Origin: Halorubrum trapanicum
Lineage (GTDB): Archaea > Halobacteriota > Halobacteria > Halobacteriales > Haloferacaceae
Assembly (NCBI RefSeq): GCF_002355655.1
Contig: NZ_AP017569.1
Coordinates: forward strand, 806,001 to 870,000
DNA length: 64,000 nt
Direction of reading: 5' to 3'
This document shows positions 25,697 to 34,545 of this stretch, piece by piece. The position numbers were made by a program, and so were the translations under genes. Every line of letters begins with the position of its first letter. Position 1 is the stretch's first letter. The notes under the pieces are model-generated. The model did not search any database. It worked only from the letters and a program-made list of their open reading frames with translations, and was not told the DNA's origin.

Positions 25697-26119
25697 TCAG
25701 AGCCCCGCGCCGCGCATGCGCTCCGGAACGACGGTCCGCTCCGCGAGCAACACGAGGAGGGTCCCGGACGCGACGCCGGCGGCGAACCCCGGACCGTACG
25801 GGAACAGCGCGGGTGCGAACGCGAGGGAAACGCCGAGCCAGACGACCGCGACGAGGATCGCGGCTCCCGCGGCGACGTACGCGAGCGTCTCGTACCGGTC
25901 CGACGGGAGCCGGTCCCGCGCGAGCCACGCGAGCGGTCCGACGAGCAGGGCGGTGCCGACCGCCCACGCGGCCGCGGCGCCCCACGGGCGCGGGTCGGCG
26001 GCGTAGAACTGGCCCGCGCCGACGGCGCAGACGAGGGCGACCGCGAGGTACTGTCCGAGCCGCTGTCGTCGAGCGGGCGTATTGGAGGACACGAGTCGCG
26101 GTTTCGAGCGATCCGGCAT
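25697..26119 (-). CDS. Small membrane protein
   Basis: 140 aa from ATG 26119 (MPDRSKPRLVSSNTPARRQRL). A basic N-terminus is followed by four hydrophobic segments at roughly 22-40, 47-65, 78-98 and 104-125. No catalytic motif or known family recognised. It is divergent from the radical SAM gene at 26210. A longer open frame on this strand continuing upstream is a GC-bias artefact across the radical SAM gene. Confidence 0.65.
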   Translation of the reverse strand: MPDRSKPRLVSSNTPARRQRLGQYLAVALVCAVGAGQFYAADPRPWGAAAAWAVGTALLVGPLAWLARDRLPSDRYETLAYVAAGAAILVAVVWLGVSLAFAPALFPYGPGFAAGVASGTLLVLLAERTVVPERMRGAGL

Positions 26120-26209
26120 AAGCGATCGGGCCGGCGGGTTCCGTCGGTCCGTTCCGCCCCCGGCGGACTCCGCACGCTTTTCCCCTCTCGGCCGACTACG
26201 GAGGGTAAC

Positions 26210-28072
26210 ATGACCGATTCGCCCGCGTCGGCCCGGGGGTCGCTCCCGGCCGACCCGAACGACCTCGCCGTCACCGTCGTCGACGGGTACGTCGACGAGC
26301 CGGCCCACTTCGGCGTCCCGCCGTACCTCTCGACGTACCCCCGGTACACGGCCGGCGCGCTCGTCGACGCGGGCGTCCCGGAGTCGCAGATCACCTACCA
26401 CACCATCGACGAGCTCCGCGAGGACCGGTCGAAACACGCCGACGTGGCGGACGCCGACCTCATGGTGTACGTCGGCGGGATGACGGTGCCCGGGAAGTAC
26501 GTCGGCGGCACCCCCGCGGAGCCGGACGAGGTGCGCGAGCTCGGCTGGACCGCCGACGGCGTGACGCTGCTCGGCGGCCCGGTGCGCTTCGGGGTCGGCG
26601 AGGAGAACGCGGGCGCACAGGAGACGAAGCGCGACGACCTCGACTACGACTTCGTCGCGATGGGCGACGTCGAGGCCGCGGCCCACGACCTCGTCCGCGA
26701 GGGGTTGGAGGGGTACGGCAACCGGATGCGGACCAACGAGGAGGTCGACCGCTGGGCCCGGCAGGGGGCGTTCGTCGTCGAGCAGCACCCCAACCACCCG
26801 GACTACCTCATCTGCGAGATGGAGACCTCGCGCGGCTGCGCGTACCGCTGTTCGTTCTGTACGGAGCCGCTGTACGGCGACCCGGCGTTCCGCGCGGCGC
26901 GGTCGGTCGTCGACGAGGTCGACGCGCTCTCGGACCGCGGGGTCAGACACTTCCGGCTCGGGCGGCAGGCCGACATCCTCGCGTTCGGCGGCGACGGCGA
27001 GGCGCCGAACCCCGACGCGCTCCGGGAGCTGTACGGCGGGATCCGCGAGGTCGCGCCCGACCTCCGGACGCTCCACCTCGACAACATGAACCCGGTGACG
27101 ATCACGGACTACCCCGAGGCCTCCCGCGAGGCGATCCGCGTCATCGCCGAGCACAACACGCCCGGCGACACGGCCGCGTTCGGTCTCGAATCGGCCGATC
27201 CGGTCGTTCAGGAGGAGAACAACCTGCTCGTCACCGCCGAGGAGTGTCTGGAGGCCGTCCGCGTCGTCAACGAGGAGGGCGGCTGGCGCCCGGGCGACGG
27301 CCCCGAGACGACGCCCGGCGACACCACCCGCGTCACCGGCCCCTCGACCGGCCCGGACGCCTCGCCGCGGCTCCCGAAGCTCCTCCCCGGGATCAACCTC
27401 GTCCACGGGCTCGCCGGCGAGCGCCCCGAGACGTACGAACACAACAAGGAGTTCCTCCAGACGGTGTACGACGAGGGGCTGATGCTCCGCCGGATCAACA
27501 TCCGCCAGGTGATGGCGTTCGCGGGCACGGAGATGGCGGAGACGGGCGCCGACATCGCACAGGAGCACAAAGACCAGTTCCAGGCGTACAAGCGCGAGGT
27601 GCGCGAGACCATCGACAACCCCATGCTCGACCGCGTCGTCCCGCCGGGGACCGTCCTGCCCGACCTCCACCTCGAATACCATCAGGACGGGAAGACGTTC
27701 GGTCGCCAGCTGGGCACGTACGCGCTCCTCGTCGCGGTCCCCGGCGAGCGCGAGCTGGGGACCACGATCGACGTGGCGATCACCGACCACGGCTACCGCT
27801 CCGTGACCGGCGTCCCGTACCCGCTCGACGTCAACGCGGCCTCGATGGACGAGCTGACGGCGATCCCCGGGATCAACCGGAGCACGGCCGGCGACGTCGT
27901 GGTCGGCCGGCCGTACGACTCCGTCGACGCGGTCGACGCTGTCGCTCCGGGGACCGTCGACCTCTCGGCGTACGCCGTCGCCGGCGACACCGACGTGCCG
28001 ATCCCGGGCCGCGAGCGCCCCGGCTCCGGTCCCGGTCCGGCCGCGCGGTCCTCGCTCGGACGCGGGGACTGA
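26210..28072 (+). CDS. Radical SAM protein with C-terminal helix-hairpin-helix
   Basis: 620 aa from ATG 26210. The region 20-160 looks like a B12-binding-like/Rossmann N-domain (VVDGYVDEPAHFGVPPYLSTYPRY). The radical SAM [4Fe-4S] motif is SRGCAYRCSFC, with Cys210, Cys214 and Cys217 in Cx3Cx2C spacing. HLDNMNPVTITDYP and FGLESADPVVQEENNL follow. A helix-hairpin-helix motif (VNAASMDELTAIPGINRSTA) lies near residues 540-560, usually a nucleic-acid-binding module. It resembles archaeal radical SAM proteins of unknown reaction. An MBL hydrolase gene follows after 3 bp. Confidence 0.85.
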   Translation: MTDSPASARGSLPADPNDLAVTVVDGYVDEPAHFGVPPYLSTYPRYTAGALVDAGVPESQITYHTIDELREDRSKHADVADADLMVYVGGMTVPGKYVGGTPAEPDEVRELGWTADGVTLLGGPVRFGVGEENAGAQETKRDDLDYDFVAMGDVEAAAHDLVREGLEGYGNRMRTNEEVDRWARQGAFVVEQHPNHPDYLICEMETSRGCAYRCSFCTEPLYGDPAFRAARSVVDEVDALSDRGVRHFRLGRQADILAFGGDGEAPNPDALRELYGGIREVAPDLRTLHLDNMNPVTITDYPEASREAIRVIAEHNTPGDTAAFGLESADPVVQEENNLLVTAEECLEAVRVVNEEGGWRPGDGPETTPGDTTRVTGPSTGPDASPRLPKLLPGINLVHGLAGERPETYEHNKEFLQTVYDEGLMLRRINIRQVMAFAGTEMAETGADIAQEHKDQFQAYKREVRETIDNPMLDRVVPPGTVLPDLHLEYHQDGKTFGRQLGTYALLVAVPGERELGTTIDVAITDHGYRSVTGVPYPLDVNAASMDELTAIPGINRSTAGDVVVGRPYDSVDAVDAVAPGTVDLSAYAVAGDTDVPIPGRERPGSGPGPAARSSLGRGD

Positions 28073-28075
28073 TAG

Positions 28076-28966
28076 ATGGTGGGCGACGACCCGACTTCGG
28101 CCGACGACGGCGACCCCGCGGTTGCCCGCGTCGAGGTCCCCGTCGACACGCGCGCCCCCGGCGGGACCACGAACGCGTACCTGCTCGACGGGCTCCTCGT
28201 CGACCCGGCGGCCCGGACGGACGCGCTCGACGCCGCGCTCGCGGCGCGCGGGTCGCTCCCGTCGGACGACGCTGGCCTCGGCCCCGCCAGCCCCGCCGAC
28301 GCCCCTCCGATCGAGGCGATCGCGGTCACCCACGCCCACCAGGACCACGTCGGCGCGGTGGCCGACTACGCGGCGCTGACGGGCGCGACCGTCGTCGCCC
28401 GCGAGGGCCACGCGGACCGGTTCACCGAGGCGACCGGTGTCGCCCCCGACGAGACGGTCGCACCGGGGGAGACAGTCGCCAACACCGCGGTCCGCGTCGT
28501 CGACGCGCCGGGACACGCGCCGGACCACGTCGCGTTCGCGGCCGGCGGGCCGTCGACTGCGGTCCGCACCGTGCTATGCTGCGGCGACCTCGCCGTCGCG
28601 GATGGGAGCGTCGCGGTCGCGGCGCCCGAGGGCGACCTGTCCGCGTACCTCGCGAGCCTCGAACGCGTGCGCGACGCCGGCTACGACCGGCTCCTCCCCG
28701 GGCACGGGCCCGCGATCGACGACCCGGCGGCGACGTGCGACCGGCTGATCGAACACCGACTGGCCCGCGAGCGCGACGTGATCGCCGCGATAGACGGCGG
28801 CGCGGCCGACCTCGACGCGGTCGTCGACGGCGCCTACGAGAGGGACCTCTCCGGCGTGCGGGACCTCGCGCTGGCGACGGTCGCGGCCCACGTCGAGAAG
28901 CTGGTCGCGGAGGGTCGGATCGGCGAGGCGTGGCGCGCGCGGCTGGCCGACCGGGGGTTCGACTGA
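28076..28966 (+). CDS. MBL fold metallo-hydrolase
   Basis: 296 aa from ATG 28076, 3 bp after the radical SAM gene, so co-transcribed. The metal-binding motif is THAHQDHVG (His86, His88, Asp90, His91); further ligands are probably in APGHAPDHVAF (His), CGDLAV (Asp) and LLPGHGPAI (His). The C-terminal region (about 220-296) is a winged-helix-like segment found in LACTB2-type members, which have been linked to ribonuclease or thioesterase activity. Substrate unknown; the operon hints at a joint pathway with the radical SAM enzyme. Confidence 0.85.
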   Translation: MVGDDPTSADDGDPAVARVEVPVDTRAPGGTTNAYLLDGLLVDPAARTDALDAALAARGSLPSDDAGLGPASPADAPPIEAIAVTHAHQDHVGAVADYAALTGATVVAREGHADRFTEATGVAPDETVAPGETVANTAVRVVDAPGHAPDHVAFAAGGPSTAVRTVLCCGDLAVADGSVAVAAPEGDLSAYLASLERVRDAGYDRLLPGHGPAIDDPAATCDRLIEHRLARERDVIAAIDGGAADLDAVVDGAYERDLSGVRDLALATVAAHVEKLVAEGRIGEAWRARLADRGFD

Positions 28967-29000
28967 CGACGCCGCGGTTCTCGCCGCCAGTCGAACCGCG

Positions 29001-29621
29001 CTACTGCTCCGCTCCGAGTTCGGCGACGACCTCGGACAGCGGCGTCTCGGTCACGTCGACGAAGCGGCCGCCGGCGGCGACGATCCCGCCGTCGGTCTCC
29101 GGGTCGTCGCCGACGTGGACGAGCCCGGTCGTCGACGTCCCGAGCGCCTCCGCCGCGGCCTCGAACGCGGAGGGGTGGGGCTTCCGCCAGCCGCAGCCGA
29201 CGCTCGTCGTGACCGCGTCGAACTCGCCGCGGAGCCCGGCGCGGATCAGCGTCCGCGGGACGAGTTCGGGCACCGCGCAGTTCGAGAGCAGCCCGACCGG
29301 GCCGCGCTCGCCGGCGCCGCGGACCGCGTCGAGCGCGCCGTCGCGTCGGGTCACGTCCGGGTCGAACGCCGCGACCACGGCGTGCCTAGCGACGTTCTGG
29401 TCCGCGTCGACGCCGCGGGAGTCGAGCGCGCGAGCGACGTGCGCTGGGAGGGGGACCTCCGCGCCCGCCGGCGCCTCGACGTGTTGTTCCCCGTACGCGA
29501 CGTGCCAGTCGTCGGGGACCGTCACGCCGCGGGACTCCAGTTCGCGCGCGACCGCTTCCGCCGGGTCGGACGGGTACTCGACGTCGACGAGGGTCCCGAA
29601 GAGGTCGAAGGTGACTGCCAC
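29001..29621 (-). CDS. HAD superfamily hydrolase
   Basis: 206 aa from ATG 29621. Motif I is FDLFGTLVD (nucleophile Asp6, DxFGT form as in haloacid-dehalogenase-like members), motif II LLSNCA, motif III the Lys in GWRKPHPSAFE, and motif IV HVGDDPETDG. A helical cap lies between motifs I and II. It is probably a small-molecule phosphatase; the DxFGT form does not exclude a dehalogenase. It converges with the MBL gene, 34 bp apart. Confidence 0.85.
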   Translation of the reverse strand: MAVTFDLFGTLVDVEYPSDPAEAVARELESRGVTVPDDWHVAYGEQHVEAPAGAEVPLPAHVARALDSRGVDADQNVARHAVVAAFDPDVTRRDGALDAVRGAGERGPVGLLSNCAVPELVPRTLIRAGLRGEFDAVTTSVGCGWRKPHPSAFEAAAEALGTSTTGLVHVGDDPETDGGIVAAGGRFVDVTETPLSEVVAELGAEQ

Positions 29622-29718
29622 GATACCCCTGTTACGGGCAAACCCGGATTGAAGCTGTCGGTCGGTGCGACCGGCGTCGACGCCCGCGCGACGCCCCGGT
29701 CGCGGCCGCGCGCCGAGG

Positions 29719-30201
29719 TCAGAGGAACGAGCCGAAGTGGAGGGTGACGAGGCGGTAGAGGCCGGTCACCCACGCGCACAGCCACAGGAGCATGAACCCG
29801 GCGACGCCGGCGCGGAGCCGCTTGCGCCAGTGGCCCATGTCCTCGTGGATCTCGTCGATGTCGACGTCGGGGTCCTCGTAGGCGTCGGCGTTCCGCTTCG
29901 CCTGGAAGATCCGAACGATCCCGGTGAGCGCGAACGCGAGGAGCGCGTACGCCTGAACGCCGAAGAACGCGTGGAGGATCGCCATCCCGCTCACCTGGTC
30001 GAGGACGCGGGGGATCATCCAGGTGACGATGGGGACCGTCGTGAGCACCAGGCCGGCGAGGATGTACCGCAGGTGCCGCATCAGCACGTTCCACGTCACG
30101 GTCTCCGTGTCGATCATGATCCAGGCGCCGTACAGGAGGAAGGGGAGACTCGCCGTCACGGACATCCCGGCGAGCGCCGCGATGACCGACTCGTCGACCA
30201 T
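29719..30201 (-). CDS. Four-helix membrane protein next to the cytochrome b module
   Basis: 160 aa from ATG 30201. Hydrophobic segments at about 7-27, 44-66, 73-97 and 131-152 are separated by an acidic cytoplasmic loop (DAYEDPDVDIDEIHEDMGHW). His43 (in LMRHLRYI) and His78 (ILHAFFGVQAY) lie at helix ends and could ligate a b-type haem, but this is speculative. It resembles a haloarchaeal family found beside cytochrome bc genes (recalled as DUF7321, unverified). It is divergent from the DUF7319-like gene at 30402; the 200-bp gap between shows no other gene. Confidence 0.7.
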   Translation of the reverse strand: MVDESVIAALAGMSVTASLPFLLYGAWIMIDTETVTWNVLMRHLRYILAGLVLTTVPIVTWMIPRVLDQVSGMAILHAFFGVQAYALLAFALTGIVRIFQAKRNADAYEDPDVDIDEIHEDMGHWRKRLRAGVAGFMLLWLCAWVTGLYRLVTLHFGSFL

Positions 30202-30401
30202 ACCGACGGTACGGGCTCCGGCGCGTAAAGCCCCGCGATCCGCGCCCGGCGAGGGGGTCCTCCCGGTGCGTCGTCCGGCGTTCCGCCGTGTCGCCGCGCT
30301 CTTCCGGCCCGCAGTCCCGCACTCCCGACCTGCCGTCCCGCGCCCCCGGCTCCCGGGCGCGGACGAAAACAGTTAGCGTCAGGAGCACGTAGCGTCGGTC
30401 G

Positions 30402-31286
30402 ATGGAGGACACCTCGACGCGGTCGGAGTCGGAGTCGCCGCCGGAGGAGTCGGCCGATCCGGCGCCCGAGGGTCGGGACGAGCGCGGTTCGGCGGCCGGG
30501 GACGCCGATCCCGCAGCGGCCGACGCCGACGGGGCCCCGGAAGACGAGACCGACATCGAGGCCCTCCGCGAGCGGGTCGAGTCGGAGTACGACTTCGACG
30601 ACTTCGGCCCGTCGGACATGGCGCAGATGAACGCGGAGGAGTGGGACGCCGCGTTCGACCCGGACACGTGGATCACCGGCGACCGACTCTTAGACCGCGT
30701 CGACGCCGAGCTGAAGTCCCGCATCGCGACCCGCGACGTGTTCGGCGTCTTGGAGCGCGTCCGCGAGGACGGCGAGGAGCGCATCCTCGTCTACTCCGAC
30801 GAGGGGTACGCGATCATCCGCCCGACGGGCGAGGTGCGCGGCGAGGGAACGGTGCTTCGTGACATCGAGCCGGTCGTCGCGCTCGCGGCGATGGAGTCGT
30901 ACGAGGTCCCCGAGCCGCCGGAGAACTGGTCGCTCCCGCACCCGGACAGCGTCCCGGAGGGCTCCGGCGAGTTCGGCAACCTCGTGGTGCAGGCCGTCGC
31001 CGCGGTCCAGGTGCTCGCCGGCGCGGCGCTCCTCGTCGCGAGCGCCGTGGCCGACCTCGGGACGATCGTCGCGCCGGCGATGGGCATCGTCTTCCTCCTG
31101 ATCGGCGTCTTCCTGCTCGCGATGGTGGCGAACGCACGGCTCTCCGACCGGTTCCGCTCGGAGGAGTACCGGGACCGACTGCGCGCGCTCCGCGAGGCGA
31201 AACAGCGCCCCGAGTTCGTCCCCGTCGAGGACGGCGTCGCGGCCGACGAGGACGCCGACGCAACCGAGCGTGACCGAGAGGAGTAA
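30402..31286 (+). CDS. Acidic two-helix membrane protein of the bc module (DUF7319-like)
   Basis: 294 aa from ATG 30402. A long acidic, Asp/Ala/Glu-rich N-terminus (about 1-60) precedes a soluble domain (DFDDFGPSDMAQMNAEEWDAAFDPDTWITG and VLERVREDGEERILVYSDEGYAII). Two membrane helices follow at about 196-218 and 222-245, and then a charged tail. It begins the plus-strand series leading into halocyanin and cytochrome b, so an accessory or assembly role in that complex is likely. The DUF number is from memory. Confidence 0.7.
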   Translation: MEDTSTRSESESPPEESADPAPEGRDERGSAAGDADPAAADADGAPEDETDIEALRERVESEYDFDDFGPSDMAQMNAEEWDAAFDPDTWITGDRLLDRVDAELKSRIATRDVFGVLERVREDGEERILVYSDEGYAIIRPTGEVRGEGTVLRDIEPVVALAAMESYEVPEPPENWSLPHPDSVPEGSGEFGNLVVQAVAAVQVLAGAALLVASAVADLGTIVAPAMGIVFLLIGVFLLAMVANARLSDRFRSEEYRDRLRALREAKQRPEFVPVEDGVAADEDADATERDREE

Positions 31287-31349
31287 TCCGACGATTTCGA
31301 CGGTTTCAGACCCCGAGACCTCCTCCACGTCGGCGGTTTCAGTCGGTGG

Positions 31350-31357
31350 GTTTAAGC
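31350..31357 (+). promoter_or_regulatory. TATA-like box for the halocyanin/cytochrome b operon
   Basis: GGTTTAAGCG is centred about 28 nt before ATG 31382, consistent with a leaderless start for the halocyanin-cytochrome b genes. Assigned by spacing alone. Confidence 0.4.
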
Positions 31358-31381
31358 GAACCCCGTCCCGAGTGAGCCTGT

Positions 31382-32032
31382 ATGAAAAGGCGGGACTTCG
31401 TGCGGACGGCCGGCGGCGCGACCGCCGCCGTCGCGGCCTCCGCCGGGGCGACCGGAACGGTGGCTGCACAGGAGGTACAGCCCGACTGGCCCAGCGGGGC
31501 GGCCGACGGAAACGTCGGGTCGTACACCGACGCCCGCGGCCAGGACGAGGTGACCATCTCGGTCGGCGCCGGCAGCAACGGCCTCGCGTTCGACCCGACG
31601 CTGGTCTGGGTCGACGAGGGGACGACCATCGTCTGGGAGTGGACCGGTAACGGCGGTTCGCACAACGTCCAGACCGTCGAGGGCGGCGGCCCGGCCAGCC
31701 TCGACAGCGGTAACCCCGTCGGCGAGGAGGGGTACACCTACGAGTACGAGACGTCGAGCGAGGACGCCGGCATCACTCACTACCACTGCGTCCCCCACAC
31801 CGCGGTCGGCATGCACGGCGGCATCGCCGTCGGCGAGGACGTCGCCACCGTCGAGGTCGGCGGGGGCGGCAACACCGGGTGGCCGGAGAACATCGCCAAG
31901 GTCGGCGTCCCCCTCCACGCTCACTGGGTCGGGATCTCCGCGATGCTCGGCATCGGGATGACGTTCGTGTTCACGTTCTACATGCTCAAGTACGGCGAGT
32001 CGGCCCACACGGGCCACGGAGGTGCCAGATGA
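31382..32032 (+). CDS. Membrane-anchored halocyanin-like blue copper protein
   Basis: 216 aa from ATG 31382. A Tat-type signal (MKRRDFVRTAGGATAAVAA) exports the protein. The plastocyanin-like domain (about 52-158) has the type 1 copper ligands His94 (GGSHNV), Cys136 and His139 (HYHCVPH) and Met144 (GMHGG). A single C-terminal membrane helix (about 183-203) anchors it to the outer face. It is translationally coupled to the next gene (ATGA overlap) and lies in a cytochrome b operon, so it probably takes electrons from the quinol-oxidising complex. No Rieske protein is encoded nearby. Confidence 0.88.
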   Translation: MKRRDFVRTAGGATAAVAASAGATGTVAAQEVQPDWPSGAADGNVGSYTDARGQDEVTISVGAGSNGLAFDPTLVWVDEGTTIVWEWTGNGGSHNVQTVEGGGPASLDSGNPVGEEGYTYEYETSSEDAGITHYHCVPHTAVGMHGGIAVGEDVATVEVGGGGNTGWPENIAKVGVPLHAHWVGISAMLGIGMTFVFTFYMLKYGESAHTGHGGAR

Positions 32033-32418
32033 GCTCCGGCGGCTCCTCGTACGGCGACATCCACCGGTACGAGCCGGCCCGCGAGAGCACCGCCGCCGCG
32101 ATCGCGATCGTCCTCCTCACCGTCATCGAGGTCGTGTTCGTCGCCCTGTTCACCTACGGACTGATGTCCGCGTGGGCGTCGACGGAGGCGGGGAACATGT
32201 ACGTCGGCGCGCTGTTGGCCTTCATCTTTATTGATCTTGCGTTCATTCTGCTCCTGTACCGGAAAGAGTTCCTTCCAGACGTGATGATTGTGAAGAAACG
32301 TCGGCGGAAGTGGGAAGACCTGTACGTCCGCGAAGAGGACAAGGAGGGCAAGGGAATCGACACGGGCGGCCTCGCGGAGACGGTGAAGCGCGCGGTGTAC
32401 CCGTACTACAAGAAGTGA
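32029..32418 (+). CDS. Two-helix membrane subunit of the bc module (DUF7318-like)
   Basis: 129 aa from ATG 32029, overlapping the halocyanin stop by 4 bp. Two helices (about 22-46 and 56-76) are followed by a basic, then acidic cytoplasmic tail (MIVKKRRRKWEDLYVREEDKEGKG) ending VKRAVYPYYKK. The strict coupling to halocyanin and cytochrome b suggests a structural subunit of the same complex. No cofactor-binding motif is visible. The DUF number is recalled and not checked. Confidence 0.75.
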   Translation: MSSGGSSYGDIHRYEPARESTAAAIAIVLLTVIEVVFVALFTYGLMSAWASTEAGNMYVGALLAFIFIDLAFILLLYRKEFLPDVMIVKKRRRKWEDLYVREEDKEGKGIDTGGLAETVKRAVYPYYKK

Positions 32419-32425
32419 TTCGACA

Positions 32426-33235
32426 ATGAGTCTGAAAAAACAAGACGACATGGACCACAACGCGTGGCTCAAGAGTCAGGACCTCACGGCCATCGAGACG
32501 GCGTTCCTGACCACGCTCATCTGGCTGGACAAGCGGCTCCGCATCGTCGACTACCTCGAGCTGCTGGAGACGATGTACTACCGCGCGAACCTCCAGATGC
32601 CGAAGAGCCACACCGAGCAGTACGACCTCGACAACAAGTTCTGGTACTGGTACCCGCTGTACTCGCTCGGGTCCCTCTCCATCATCGCGTACCTGCTCGC
32701 GGCGGTGTCGGGCGCGCTGCTCGGGTTCTACTACGCCCCGTCGACCGCGGGCGCGGCGGCACAGGGCGACCCCACCGCCGCGTACGACTCGATGGTGATG
32801 ATCATGAAAGACGTCCAGTTCGGCTTCATGCTCCGGTCGATCCACCGCTGGGCGGCGCAGTTCATGGTGGCGGCGGTGTTCCTCCACATGCTGCGGGTCT
32901 ACTTCACCGGCGCGTACAAGGAGCCGCGCGAGGTCAACTGGATCCTCGGCGTCGTGCTCATCGCCCTGACGCTTTTGTTCGGCTTCTCCGGGTACGTCCT
33001 CCCGTGGAAGCAGCTGTCCTTCTGGGCGGCGCAGATCGGCGTCGAGCTGGCCCTCGCGACCCCCATCGTAGGCGAGTGGGCGGCCCAGCTGCTGTTCGGC
33101 GGCTTCACCCTCGGACAGGCGACGCTCGTGAGAATGTACATCCTGCACGTGTTCGTGTTGCCGTTCGTGGTCACCGCGCTCATCGCGATCCACGTCGGCA
33201 TCGTCTGGGTGCAGGGCATCGCGGAGCCGCACTAA
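32426..33235 (+). CDS. Cytochrome b (cytochrome b6-like N-terminal part)
   Basis: 269 aa from ATG 32426. Four core helices carry the two haem-ligand pairs: His140 and His154 in one spacing and His241 and His256 in the other. GYVLPWKQLSFW (about 189-200) is the conserved Qo-side motif after helix C. It matches the split cytochrome b6 organisation, with the remainder encoded by the next gene. The subunit carries both b haems and the quinone sites in the cytoplasmic membrane. An N-terminal extension of about 70 residues is longer than in plant b6. Confidence 0.92.
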   Translation: MSLKKQDDMDHNAWLKSQDLTAIETAFLTTLIWLDKRLRIVDYLELLETMYYRANLQMPKSHTEQYDLDNKFWYWYPLYSLGSLSIIAYLLAAVSGALLGFYYAPSTAGAAAQGDPTAAYDSMVMIMKDVQFGFMLRSIHRWAAQFMVAAVFLHMLRVYFTGAYKEPREVNWILGVVLIALTLLFGFSGYVLPWKQLSFWAAQIGVELALATPIVGEWAAQLLFGGFTLGQATLVRMYILHVFVLPFVVTALIAIHVGIVWVQGIAEPH

Positions 33236-33239
33236 TCCA

Positions 33240-34028
33240 ATGACCGACGACACCACACCCACGACGGACGGAGGCACCGACGACGAGGCGCGCACCGACG
33301 GCGGTCCGCCGGCGACGGTCCCGCCGGACGACGAGACGCCGACCTGGTCCGAGCGGAAGGAGCGCAGCCAGGGGCTCGCACAGCTCACTTACCAGTACTT
33401 CGAGCGCTCCCGGCGCGAGGACGAGGACCTGCGCGCCGAGTCGACGTACGTCGAGCGCGACGTGCTGGGTTTCCCGACGTGGCCCCACGAGACGATCCGC
33501 AACCTCGCGATCACCTCCTTTTTCCTCGGGACCATCCTGCTCGTGGCCTCGATCCTGCCGTCGCACTTCGGCGACCCGGCGAACCCCGGCTCCACGCCGG
33601 CGATCATCCTGCCCGACTGGTACCTCTACTGGTCGTTCGGCCTCCTGAAGCTCAGCCCGATCAACCCCGGGCTCGAGGTGTTGGGCGGGAACATCATCAT
33701 GTCCAACGAGCTGTACGGGCTCGTGGCCCACGGGGCCATCTTCGGCGTCATCACGCTCGTCCCCTTCCTCAACAAGGGGAACGCGCGGCGCCCCGTCGAG
33801 GAGCCGGGCTGGGCCGCGCTCGGCGTGACCGGGGTCATCCTGGCGATCACGCTTGCGGTGCTGGCCATCCAGAACTTCTTCCCGGTGCCGACCGAGCTGC
33901 TGATGTCGCTCGTGTTCATGGTCCCGATCGCGGGCGGCGTCATCACCTACGCGGTGTTGAAGACGATGCGCGAAGGGTACATGTACGACCTCAACCGCCG
34001 GTACTACATGCTGCGGCCGCCGAAGTAG
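33240..34028 (+). CDS. Cytochrome b subunit IV-like (C-terminal cytochrome b domain)
   Basis: 262 aa from ATG 33240, 4 bp after cytochrome b. A long acidic Thr/Asp-rich N-terminus (about 1-60) precedes three to four helices. The quinol-oxidation motif, PEWY in most complexes, reads PDWY here (ILPDWYLYWSFGLLK). The final helices and C-terminus (MREGYMYDLNRRYYML) follow. With the preceding gene it makes a complete cytochrome b. The E-to-D change keeps the acid group; it may tune quinol binding. Confidence 0.88.
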   Translation: MTDDTTPTTDGGTDDEARTDGGPPATVPPDDETPTWSERKERSQGLAQLTYQYFERSRREDEDLRAESTYVERDVLGFPTWPHETIRNLAITSFFLGTILLVASILPSHFGDPANPGSTPAIILPDWYLYWSFGLLKLSPINPGLEVLGGNIIMSNELYGLVAHGAIFGVITLVPFLNKGNARRPVEEPGWAALGVTGVILAITLAVLAIQNFFPVPTELLMSLVFMVPIAGGVITYAVLKTMREGYMYDLNRRYYMLRPPK

Positions 34029-34109
34029 CGACCGACACAGTCCGCTGCGGTCCCGCTGCCGAAGCGCGGCCGGGCTCCCGCCCCCGCCGTTCCGACGCTC
34101 CGTATTCCC

Positions 34110-34541
34110 ATGTCATCCTCAACAGACGGCGACGCCTCGCAGGCGTTCGACGAGACCGGCGATCCGATCGCGGCCGACGACGACGCCGACCCGCGTAACG
34201 AGCCGACGGGCCCGCGAGAGGGAGCGAGCGGCCGGGAGGTCGTCGTCCCCTTCCGGCTGTACAAGGCCGTGACCGTCTTCTCGACGCTCGCCGCGGTCGT
34301 CACCTACCTCGTCGGGTTCACGCTCATCGACGCCGCGACGCTTCAGATAAGCTTCGTCCGGGCGACAATCGTCTACCTGCTCGACAGCGCCGGGATCGTA
34401 CCGCCGGAAGACGTCCTCGTGGCGGTGCTGGCGATCACCGGCGTCGGCTTCATCGTCCTCGGGACCGCCGTGTACGTGCTCGGGACCCGGTTCCGCGGAC
34501 GAGGGATGGGAAAGTCTCAAGACGACTCCAGCGAAACGTGA
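34110..34541 (+). CDS. Two-helix membrane protein of the bc module (DUF7315-like)
   Basis: 143 aa from ATG 34110. An acidic disordered N-terminus (about 1-48) contains DETGDPIAADDDADPRNEPTG; two membrane helices lie at about 52-74 and 103-128, with an amphipathic stretch between (ATLQISFVRATIVYLLDSAGI). A short basic end (RFRGRGMGKS) follows. No known motif. It is in the same operon series as cytochrome b and the next gene starts 4 bp downstream. The family number is from memory. Confidence 0.7.
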   Translation: MSSSTDGDASQAFDETGDPIAADDDADPRNEPTGPREGASGREVVVPFRLYKAVTVFSTLAAVVTYLVGFTLIDAATLQISFVRATIVYLLDSAGIVPPEDVLVAVLAITGVGFIVLGTAVYVLGTRFRGRGMGKSQDDSSET

Positions 34542-34545
34542 GATA

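Noticed and set aside
25697-28528. A 943-residue open frame on the minus strand
   Set aside because: It runs antisense through the radical SAM and MBL genes; it is Arg/Val/Asp-rich with no motif and results from GC-rich codon bias. Only its last 140 codons (from ATG 26119) look like a gene.
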